Assembly: GCA_020631735.1 (NCBI GenBank)
Contig: CM036162.1
Coordinates: 87,183,852-87,247,851, forward strand
DNA length: 64,000 nt
Origin: Saccharum officinarum
Taxonomy: Eukaryota; Streptophyta; Magnoliopsida; Poales; Poaceae
Direction: 5' to 3'
The notes below the pieces were generated by a model. The model was not told the DNA's origin. It saw nothing but the letters and a program-made list of their open reading frames with translations, and searched no databases. The position numbers were made by a program, and so were the translations under genes. This document shows positions 57,101-64,000 of this stretch, piece by piece (within the stretch, counting starts at the first letter, position 1; each line of letters opens with the position of its first letter).

Positions 57101-58162
57101 ACCTTTTGACCGCGAAGCTAGCGACACTTTTTGAGCCGGGATAAACTCGGGTTGGCAGACTGGTGTTGAAGGGGGTGTACGGGGACGCGAAGAGTGAGCC
57201 CAAGGTGCGTCCTGGCAGTCGGGCGGTCCCTGGGTAGTGCGATCCATGATTGTTATCCCGCGGCTTCTCGGAAAGTGTCATTGGTGATCTACGCGACCCT
57301 GACGGGGGAAGCATGGTTTGTGTGAGGAATAAATCTCCAGCTGGATAGGAATTCGATTCGAATCGCCGTCGCTCCCGGTTAGTGAGCACTTGACTCGAGC
57401 TATGGCATCGTAGTAACAATGATAAAACACTGATGGTTAAGTGAATAATGTTGGAAATGCTAAACCTGAGATGGTAACCTTTGATGTTAATGGTTAATCA
57501 AGTGATTGCTTTAGCATAGGTGCTTACCTAGATTGAATAGGTTATAATAAATATGACGCAAAAAGGACTTAAATTAGTTTACTCATAACAACTTGTGCTT
57601 TTCGCAAAGGAGTCAAGCCAATCCACTATGTACAGCCTTGCATGCTCCTTGGTGTCATTTTATTTCTGGTTTTTGACGGGTAAGTCTAGCTGAGTACATT
57701 CTCGTACTCAGGGCGTTGTTCCCATTGTTGTTGCAGATGGTCAGATGTACTACGGGTACTGCTCCAACTGTCTGTATCCGGCGATGGGTGACAACTAGGA
57801 CCTTGGGCAAGGGTCTTTCTGTTAGTCTTATCTACTGCTTTTGTGGACCATGACTATCGACTGGCACTGTAACTGAACCAAGTGTGTGTGCGAAAAATTA
57901 TTTACTTCTGCTACTTTATGTTGAACTATGTTGTAATAACTTTTATTTCCGAACTCCGATGTATCTTACCTTTATGATCAGATTTATATATCGTGTGAAT
58001 TGTGGCTGCTAAATCAGTACGATCTTGGTTGTATGTTAGTGGTTTTGAAATCCTTCGTGATTTCACGGAATCTCGGGTTATACGGGCTTAAGTTTGTTAA
58101 ATTAACCGCCTCGGTGGAAGATTTTCTTACTTAATTTCGTATAATTACGTTGATCCGTTACA
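54142..58162 (+). repeat. 5' LTR of the gypsy element (about 4.0 kb)
   Basis: TGTAAC...GTTACA ends, directly followed by gc and the primer site. An AT-rich start gives way to a very GC- and CpG-rich block at about 54640-55500, then AT-rich DNA. An acidic reading frame at about 56524-56709 (EELQAAVPEEQAW..EEEESGEELPE) is preceded by a splice-acceptor-like catacag. A conserved-looking hairpin lies at 57690-57711. Because only one LTR is in the window, its internal differences cannot be dated. Confidence 0.85.
57690..57711 (+). other. Perfect stem-loop in the gypsy LTR
   Basis: CTGAGTAC and GTACTCAG form an 8-bp perfect stem around the loop attctc. It sits inside a stretch that looks like a 57-nt mini-intron: GTAAGT at 57680-57685 and ttgttgttgcag ending near 57736, just before an ATG. 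Possible roles are RNA 3'-end formation or packaging; neither is shown. Confidence 0.6.
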
Positions 58163-58164
58163 GC

Positions 58165-58180
58165 TGGCATCGGAGCATGG
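58165..58180 (+). other. Primer-binding site of the gypsy element
   Basis: TGGCATCGGAGCATGG, two bases after the LTR end, resembles the TGGTATCAGAGC complement of initiator-Met tRNA with a few substitutions. This is the usual primer of plant chromoviruses and fixes the element as plus-strand. Confidence 0.75.
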
Positions 58181-58953
58181 TTTAGCATGCTACTGTTCAC
58201 ATGAGTAATTAAAAATAAAACTGTGTTTTCAAATAAGCTTTTGAACTTAAAAGTGTGCCAGTGGTCATATCCTTTATGCCCGATAAGGACTCTAGGTGGC
58301 TTAATTAAGTACTAACTTGGGGGTTTGCATCATATTTTAAATTTCGTCGCTCATACGGCGTGCTATGGTATGAGTGCCATTCACTTGAGTGGTAATGTAT
58401 GGATCCTTTACCTCTACGCCTTGGTAAGTGAGAGTTGTGAGTGCATGGTCGGATACACTGCCGATCTATCTAGGGAGTGCTTATGTGATACCAAAATACT
58501 TACGTACCCTGCGCATGTTCGTATGAGGGTATCCAAATTGTGGGGAATTTCGTCATGCAGTGACGATGCCGTCAATAGGACGACGATTCGGGTAGTTGTT
58601 ACCGTTATACTCGTATCTGGGGATGCGTGTAGAGCGAGTAACTTACTTTACTGCTTTCTGCATGTGTTCATACTGTGAGGTTTGGGCTGAAGTGATTTCC
58701 TTTCTGCAGGTACCTAACAACGCTTTCGAGTAGTACGTGTTAGTTACGTTACAAGAGATCGTTGTATGCCACCGTTTATTCCGTTAGTAGTCATTAGTTT
58801 TCTAAGTTTGTGAGGACGTACGGAACGTGCATGCATCATGTGTGCATTTCATTCATGGCATTGTTCCTCCCCTTATAAGTTGATTATCTCATTTTGATAA
58901 AAATGCCAACTTAAAAATCTGTTCTCACCACGGCAATAAATTTTTTGCTACAG
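58181..58953 (+). other. Leader between primer site and ORF1
   Basis: No convincing gene. It contains acceptor-like sites (tttcctttctgcag|gtacc near 58708 and ttttttgctacag|ATG at 58953). A frame at 58325-58678 has no recognisable features. Confidence 0.5.
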
Positions 58954-59358
58954 ATGGCACGTACCAAGCAGACCGCTCGCAAGTCCACCGGCAGAGCTCC
59001 CCGTCATCAGCTTGCTCCGCGCACTCGCCAGCGTCACACTTTTCTTGGAGAGTTTGGGATGCCTACACTCTTGTGGAGAGTGCTCAGCTATGTAGGCTAT
59101 CATGATGGGATGGAGCCCCGATATTTTTGGTCAAATGAGCGGTTGGGTGAAGGACTTTTGGTGACTGTGGAAGCAGTAGTTCGTCCCCGAGGTGATGGTT
59201 CTGAGTGGACCGGTTGGCGTTTTGAGTCAACTGGCAGGACCCCTGAAGAAGCCGCTGAGAGGGCAGCCTTTGGAATCTTGAGAGATTATGGATCGTTTTC
59301 CTCAGGAGTTGGCAGCAACTATAGTGGGAGTCTTTCCGAGGGGCAACCCCTCCACTGA
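58954..59358 (+). CDS. Retrotransposon ORF1 with histone H3-like N-terminal tail
   Basis: The ATG at 58954 directly follows an acceptor-like tttttgctacag. After Met, residues 1-12 (ARTKQTARKSTG) are identical to the histone H3 tail. Then RAPRHQLAPRT parallels H3 GKAPRKQLATK with one residue fewer. R2, K4, R8, K9, S10, the equivalent of R17, and QLA are kept; H3 K14, K18 and K23 positions are Arg or His. There is no histone fold. The rest (about residues 30-120) has an FGMPTLLWRVLSYVGY segment and a probable beta-beta-alpha unit (LVTVEAVVRPRGD..GWRFESTGRTPEEAAERAAFGIL), loosely like dsRNA-binding-type folds (inference). The frame diverges at about 59285-59300, where the neighbouring frame continues. 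ORF1 is on the same strand as gag, so it belongs to the element. It is not a host H3 gene, which would be 136 aa with a fold. Confidence 0.8.
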   Translation: MARTKQTARKSTGRAPRHQLAPRTRQRHTFLGEFGMPTLLWRVLSYVGYHDGMEPRYFWSNERLGEGLLVTVEAVVRPRGDGSEWTGWRFESTGRTPEEAAERAAFGILRDYGSFSSGVGSNYSGSLSEGQPLH

Positions 59359-60004
59359 CTCGTGGCAGCAAGCCAGGGGCAGATCTCTGGAGATTAGCGC
59401 AGCAGAGGCACAGAACAGTGACAACCCCGCTATGAGTGCCATGTTCGCAGTGATGAGGGCCTTCGATGGAGTGGAAGGTAGGCTGAGACGTGTTTCTAGT
59501 GCTCTTGGTCAGGCTCGCGATGACCGCCGTCAGCTTCAGAGAGATCACGACGCCGAGATTGAGAGGCTCACTGCTGAGATGGCTCAGTTGACTCGTTAGA
59601 GAGATCAGGCCACTCAGAGGACTGTGATTTTTGAGGGAGATGTACGTGCCCTGAGAGAGCAGCTTGGGCAACTGACCACCACCCACAGGAATGCTGAGAG
59701 CATGTTGGCTCATGTGCTCCATCAGAGGAATGAAGCCTGGTCCGCAGAGAATGTGTTGAGAGCTAGACAGTTTGAGCTCGAGCAGCGGCTGGCTGATGCC
59801 GAAGAGTACAACGATAACTTGCATGAAGAGGTCCATCGGCTGAACAATCAGCTTAACCCTTATGACCTTCCTGGCGCAGCAGAGATGGATTTGGATGCAG
59901 ACGAAGATCCTGAAGAGCCCGTGGCGCCAGCTGAGGAGCACGACGACGCTGCAGTCGGCGACAACGCCAACGTCTCTGACCTAGATAGCGATCACGATGA
60001 GTAG
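59288..60004 (+). pseudogene. ORF1 continuation: coiled coil and acidic tail, split by TAG
   Basis: In the frame one base shifted from the H3-like start, coding continues from MDRFPQELAATIVG to a TAG at 59597-59599. It then runs on in the same frame to TAG at 60002-60004. The middle (DDRRQLQRDHDAEIERLTAEM; RALREQLGQLTTTHRNAESM; RQFELEQRLADAEEYNDNL) has heptad-like spacing and predicts a long coiled coil. The last approximately 45 residues are strongly acidic (DLDADEDPEEPVAPAEEH..DLDSDHDE). I infer that an active relative would encode one protein: H3-like tail, small fold, coiled coil, acidic tail. Frames on the opposite strand here are shadows. Confidence 0.65.
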
Positions 60005-60370
60005 GCTAGTAGTTGTTGCACTAGCTACTAGGTTCCGTTTGCATGGTCTTTTGCTTGTTAGCACTTTGGACATGTAATAATGAGTAGAAAGACTAAAGCT
60101 TGATGTAAGGTTGGAAAGTTTGGATGTGTTTGTGGCGGTATCCGAACGTCCAAGGTCCAGTGTATGTATGCTGGCAACTTGGTTGTAATGGACGCGATGT
60201 GTGTGCTTAAGTAATATAATTAGTGATGTTGTGTTAATTGGAATGACTTATTGTGCCCCTGTTTTATTGTATGAATTTATTCTCTCTAGTGAATTCAGTT
60301 CGGCACGATTTTTCATTCGGTCGCGATTCCTACAACATCACCTAATAATTACTGTTGCTGAAACATGCAG
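60005..60370 (+). other. Spacer between ORF1 and gag
   Basis: Non-coding, 366 bp. It ends in an acceptor-like 'ttactgttgctgaaacatgcag' placed immediately before the gag ATG at 60371. This mirrors the site in front of ORF1 and suggests that the two ORFs may be reached by alternative splicing. Confidence 0.5.
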
Positions 60371-61855
60371 ATGCCGAACACTCGTCGTACCGTGTATGGT
60401 ACCGCTGAGGCTGGTGGAAGTGCAGCTGCTAATGATGACCGAGATCCACCACCGCCTCCTCCACCTTACACTGCGGAACAGTTTTTCGCCCAATTCCTGG
60501 GAAGCCAACGAAACATGGAGAGCATGCAACAGAATATGGAAGCGGCGCTGCGCAGTATCGCAGATAATACCCGCCGGGGGATAAACCCGGGAGGTCACGA
60601 AGCAAATCCATACAGCAGTTACAAGGACTTCATGGATACTCGTCCACCGATCTTCAAGGAAGCCGCAGAACCTTTAGATGCAGAAGAGTGGATTAATACG
60701 ATGGAAGATAAGTTTCGTGTCTTAAGAATGACTGAAGTGTTGAAGACTGAGTACGCAGCTCATCAGCTTCAAGGTCCGGCAGGAATGTGGTGGAAGCATC
60801 ACCGCACCACTTTTCCTCCCCATGCCCATATCTCTTGGAGGGAGTTCACTGAAGCCTTCCGTGGAACATACATTCCACCTGGTCTGACCGAGATGAAGCT
60901 TGGGGAATTCCTAGCATTAAATCAAGGCACGAAGACTGTGACTCAATACCTGCATGCCTTTAATAACCTGAGTCATTATGCTCTGGACATGGTGGATACT
61001 GATGCCAAGAAGATCGCTAGTTTCAAGAGAGGCCTGAGTCCCAAGATGATGAAACATGTGGGTACAAACATGAGGACTAGTTTCAATGACTTCGTTAGCG
61101 ACTGTTTGAAGCAAGAGAAGAACAACCATGTGTATGCTGCTTCCAAGCTCCGTAAGAGGGCTTTCGAGTCGGGTTCGTCTCAGTCCAGGACCCCAGTAGC
61201 CAACCGCCCAGCTTATCGATCGCCTGCCCCAGGTGCAAGGTTTAGGCCACCGCAAAGGAAGAATCAGAATGCTCAGCCACCCCAGAGGAACCAGAAGCCG
61301 TTCAAGATGGCATTGCCTCAAGCAAAGGCAGGACAAGGCAGTTCATCTGGAACTGTGGCTCAGGTGAAGGGACCGTGCTTCAACTGCAACCAACCTGGAC
61401 ACTTTGCAAAGTATTGTCCCTACCCTAAGAAACAGCAAACGCAGTATCAAGCTCGTGTGCACCACACCACTGTGGATGACATCCCTGAGGGAGAACCGGT
61501 GACAGCTGGTATGTTTTCTATCAACAATCATCCTGCAGTAGTTTTGTTTGATTCCGGATCATCTCATTCCTTTGTAAGTCAAGCATTCGTTAAGAGACAT
61601 GAGCAAAAGATAGTTGAATTGGAATGTGCATATAAAATCAGTTCAGCTGGGGCTGATCTGTTGACTAATCAGATTGTTCAGGGAGTAACCCTAAACATAT
61701 CGAACCGGCAATATAAGCTTAACCTGATAGTCATGCCAGGGTTAGTTTTGGATGTGATCATGGGTATGAACTGGATGAATCAAATGGGAGTTGTAATTGA
61801 TGTTGGAGGAAGGAGTGTCTCTCTTAAGGAACCCAGTGGGGAAGGCACCTTTTGA
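60371..61855 (+). CDS. Gypsy Gag-protease
   Basis: Start chosen at the ATG after the acceptor-like catgcag (an ATG two codons earlier, 60365, is also possible). The Pro-rich N-terminus is followed by a retrotrans_gag domain (PF03732-like; DAEEWINTMEDKFRVL, GPAGMWWKHH, WREFTEAFRGTYIPP, LGEFLALNQGTKTVTQYL), a basic linker, a zinc knuckle CX2CX4HX4C (CFNCNQPGHFAKYC, 61376-61417), and an aspartic protease with LFDSGSSHSFVS (DSG at 61550-61558). The frame ends in TGA at 61853-61855. Pol continues in exactly the same frame, so the stop is most likely a mutation of a sense codon in one gag-pol ORF. Confidence 0.9.
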   Translation: MPNTRRTVYGTAEAGGSAAANDDRDPPPPPPPYTAEQFFAQFLGSQRNMESMQQNMEAALRSIADNTRRGINPGGHEANPYSSYKDFMDTRPPIFKEAAEPLDAEEWINTMEDKFRVLRMTEVLKTEYAAHQLQGPAGMWWKHHRTTFPPHAHISWREFTEAFRGTYIPPGLTEMKLGEFLALNQGTKTVTQYLHAFNNLSHYALDMVDTDAKKIASFKRGLSPKMMKHVGTNMRTSFNDFVSDCLKQEKNNHVYAASKLRKRAFESGSSQSRTPVANRPAYRSPAPGARFRPPQRKNQNAQPPQRNQKPFKMALPQAKAGQGSSSGTVAQVKGPCFNCNQPGHFAKYCPYPKKQQTQYQARVHHTTVDDIPEGEPVTAGMFSINNHPAVVLFDSGSSHSFVSQAFVKRHEQKIVELECAYKISSAGADLLTNQIVQGVTLNISNRQYKLNLIVMPGLVLDVIMGMNWMNQMGVVIDVGGRSVSLKEPSGEGTF

Positions 61856-64000
61856 GTGGTCCTACCTCGGAGGGTAGACCTAGCTAGCACATCTTGTGCG
61901 GTACAAACTACTCTGCTAGTCCAGATTCCAGTGGTCTGTGAGTTTCCAGATGTGTTTCCAGAGGAGTTACCTGGACTTCCACCAGACCGAGAGGTTGAGT
62001 TTGCCATTGAGTTAATTCCAGGAACAGCACCGATTTCGAGAAGGCCTTATCGGATGCCTCCCAATGAGTTAGCAGAACTGAAAAAGCAACTTCAGGATTT
62101 GCTAAGGAAAGGGTTGATTCGTCCCAGCTCGTCCGAATGGGGATGCCCCGCTCTGTTTGTGAAAAAGAAGAAGGATAACTCCTTACGCATGTGCGTGGAT
62201 TATCGGCCACTGAATGCAGTGACAATTAAAAACAAGTATCCTCTTCCTCGGATTGATATCTTGTTTGACCAATTGTCCAAAGCCAAAGTGTTCTCTAAAA
62301 TAGATCTGAGATCAGGGTACCACCAGATAAAAATTAGGCCGCAAGATGTGCCTAAGACTGCGTTCTCTACCAGATATGGTTTGTACGAGTATCTTGTCAT
62401 GTCCTTCGGGTTGACAAATGCTCCTGCATACTTTATGTACCTGATGAATTCGGTTTTCATGCCCGAGTTGGACAAGTTTGTGATAGTGTTCATTGATGAC
62501 ATACTGATATACTCAGAAAATGAAGAAGAACATGCGGAACACCTCAGGATAGTCTTGACTAGACTCAGAGAACATCGACTGTATGCTAAGTTCAGCAAGT
62601 GTGAGTTCTGGCTTAGGACAGTTCCTTTTCTCGGCCACGTGTTGTCTGAAAATGGCATTTCTGTCGACCCCAGTAAGGTACAAGAGGTTATGAACTGGAA
62701 GTCACCAAGTTCAGTTAACGAAGTCCGCAGTTTCCTTGGTTTAGCCGGTTACTACCGTCGCTTCATACCAGATTTCTCGAAGATTGCCAAACCAATGACA
62801 AGCCTGTTACAGAAGGATCATAAGTTTGTATGGACAGAGGAGTGCGAAGCAGCCTTCTGTACCTTGCGGAAGTTGTTGACCACTGCTCCTGTTCTGGCCC
62901 AACCAGATATAGAAAAGCCGTTTGATGTTTTCTGTGACGCATCCAAGAATGGGTTAGGATGTGTGCTAATGCAAAATGGAAAAGTCGTTGCTTACGCCTC
63001 ACGGCAATTGAGGAAGCATGAAGTTAACTACCCTACACATGATTTAGAGCTTGCAGCAGTGGTGCATGCTCTAAAGATTTGGAGGCACTACCTGTTGGGT
63101 AATGTGTGTAATATCTTCACAGATCATAAGAGTCTCAAATACATCTTTACCCAATCTGAGTTGAACATGCGACAGAGGAGATGGTTAGAGTTGATAAAGG
63201 ACTATAATCTGAACGTACACTATCACCCTGGAAAGGCTAATGTAGTAGCAGATGCACTGAGCAGAAAATCCCATGCTATTGATGTACAACCGTTGTTTGA
63301 AAAAGGGTTCAATTTGTTACATCCTGCTGTGTTGCATAATATTCAGATCAGCTGTACTCTGGAAAGCCAGATCGTTGATGGTCAGAAAACAGATAAGGGA
63401 ATCTTTCATATTAAAGAAAGGATGAAGAGAGAACCCACCAAACACTTTCGATTGGATGACCAAGGAGTGTTATGGTTCAAGGATCGCCTGGTAGTACCTA
63501 AGGATAGAGAGCTTAAGAACAAGTTGATGGATGAGACTCATCGTTCTAAGTTATCTATCCACCCCGGAAGTAGTAAAATGTACCAAGAGTTGCGACCCTG
63601 TTATTGGTGGACTAAGATGAAAAAGGAAATTGCAGCATACGTTGCTCGTTGCGACATGTGTGGTAGAGTTAAAGCTCTTCACATGAGACCTGCAGGACTT
63701 CTGCAACCTTTGACGGTACCCGATTGGAAGTGGGATGATATAAGTATGGACTTTATCAATGGTCTCCCCACCACACAAAAGGGGCATGATTCTATTTGGG
63801 TAATAGTAGATCGTCTCACCAAGACAGCTCACTTTCTGCCCGTTAAGACGACATTCCGACCACCTCAATATGCAGAGAAGTACATTGCCGAGATTGTCCG
63901 ATTGCACGGGATACCAAAAACGATTGTGTCCGATCGTGGTTCGCAGTTTACCTCTCACTTTTGGGAACATCTGCATCAAGGTTTGGGTACTAGTTTGATT
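61856..64000 (+). CDS. Gypsy Pol: reverse transcriptase, RNase H, integrase (partial)
   Basis: It is open in one frame from the TGA to the window end. [12 protein letters not shown] entry, [27 protein letters not shown], and the catalytic FIDDIL at 62488-62505. RNase [17 protein letters not shown], followed by the connection [20 protein letters not shown] and [10 protein letters not shown]. Integrase: an HHCC-like zinc region (H in [12 protein letters not shown], then CDMCGRVK) and the core with [11 protein letters not shown] and [12 protein letters not shown] (first two of the D,D-35-E residues). The third acidic residue and any chromodomain lie beyond 64000. No further stops were found, so apart from the upstream TGA this pol looks functional. 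Confidence 0.9.
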   Translation, partial: MVLPRRVDLASTSCAVQTTLLVQIPVVCEFPDVFPEELPGLPPDREVEFAIELIPGTAPISRRPYRMPPNELAELKKQLQDLLRKGLIRPSSSEWGCPALFVKKKKDNSLRMCVDYRPLNAVTIKNKYPLPRIDILFDQLSKAKVFSKIDLRSGYHQIKIRPQDVPKTAFSTRYGLYEYLVMSFGLTNAPAYFMYLMNSVFMPELDKFVIVFIDDILIYSENEEEHAEHLRIVLTRLREHRLYAKFSKCEFWLRTVPFLGHVLSENGISVDPSKVQEVMNWKSPSSVNEVRSFLGLAGYYRRFIPDFSKIAKPMTSLLQKDHKFVWTEECEAAFCTLRKLLTTAPVLAQPDIEKPFDVFCDASKNGLGCVLMQNGKVVAYASRQLRKHEVNYPTHDLELAAVVHALKIWRHYLLGNVCNIFTDHKSLKYIFTQSELNMRQRRWLELIKDYNLNVHYHPGKANVVADALSRKSHAIDVQPLFEKGFNLLHPAVLHNIQISCTLESQIVDGQKTDKGIFHIKERMKREPTKHFRLDDQGVLWFKDRLVVPKDRELKNKLMDETHRSKLSIHPGSSKMYQELRPCYWWTKMKKEIAAYVARCDMCGRVKALHMRPAGLLQPLTVPDWKWDDISMDFINGLPTTQKGHDSIWVIVDRLTKTAHFLPVKTTFRPPQYAEKYIAEIVRLHGIPKTIVSDRGSQFTSHFWEHLHQGLGTSLI

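Larger units (their letters stand above)
54142..64000 (+). mobile_element. Long-LTR Ty3/gypsy element, chromovirus (Tekay/Del)-like, right end outside window
   Basis: The 5' LTR 54142-58162 begins TGTAACACC and ends GTTACA. A primer site lies at 58165, a leader follows, then an extra ORF with a histone-H3-like N-terminus (58954-60004), gag-protease (60371-61855) and pol (RT, RNase H, integrase) running off the window. The order protease-RT-RNase H-integrase makes it Ty3/gypsy. LTR start and size, initiator-Met primer site and RT sequence suggest the Tekay/Del chromoviruses, but the diagnostic integrase chromodomain lies beyond 64000. A target duplication cannot be checked. ORF1 contains a frame change and a TAG, and the gag-pol frame has one TGA. 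Confidence 0.9.

Noticed and set aside
58954..59020. A genuine host histone H3 gene
   Set aside because: Only the tail matches. The H3 alpha-N helix and histone fold (residues 40-135) are absent, and the ORF sits in frame order inside a retrotransposon.
59084..59941. 285-aa minus-strand frame opposite ORF1
   Set aside because: It is antisense to the element's coding strand and has no recognisable domain. It is a shadow of ORF1 codon usage.

Overview
The window is nuclear DNA from a grass, most likely of the sorghum, sugarcane, Miscanthus or maize group. That placement is an inference from the density and type of plant LTR retrotransposons and Tourist-like MITEs, from eight-exon MATE genes with plant-type splice sites, and from the GC-rich intronless ANTH gene. 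No bacterial features, rRNA, tRNA or CRISPR array were recognised.

Layout. 1-15973: an old gypsy-type element (LTR/leader, then a broken PF04195-type coding region) split by a young Ty1/copia composite at 1366-14586. The composite has three LTR copies, two internal regions and one 5-bp target duplication (CCAGC) around the whole structure. 16000-30300: a gene island with two tandem MATE transporter genes. The first (17671-20216) is complete over eight exons except for a 7-bp insertion in exon 3. The second (22286-27375) is a multiply broken pseudogene. Both are surrounded by MITEs. 30384-31406: an intact ANTH-domain clathrin-assembly gene on the minus strand, the only clearly intact host gene. 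31992-37911: hAT, Tourist-like and other small DNA elements, some nested. 37908-48793: a CACTA-type terminus carrying a second, older copy of the same copia family (target duplication ACAAC). 48799-54141: a gene-like transcription unit of unknown nature, then degraded gypsy LTR and gag remnants. 54142-64000: a long-LTR Ty3/gypsy element of chromovirus (Tekay/Del-like) type that runs off the window.

The most interesting observation is an extra open reading frame in that last element, between the leader and gag and in sense orientation. Its first 12 residues after Met are identical to the histone H3 tail (ARTKQTARKSTG), and similarity continues through the region of H3 residues 15-21. The H3K4 and H3K9 sites are kept, while the lysines at H3 positions 14, 18 and 23 are replaced by Arg or His. 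Further downstream the reading frames encode a coiled coil and a strongly acidic tail. This looks like histone-tail mimicry encoded by a retrotransposon. Whether it has been described before cannot be judged from the sequence alone.

Other notable points: a conserved pair of in-frame stops (TAA, then TAG) between gag and pol of the copia family; an in-frame deletion of the reverse transcriptase shared by both internal regions of the young composite; a CpG-rich array of GACCGGACGCG motifs directly upstream of the copia U3 TATA box; and a tiny poly(A)-tailed insertion with a 15-bp target duplication in an exon of the MATE pseudogene.
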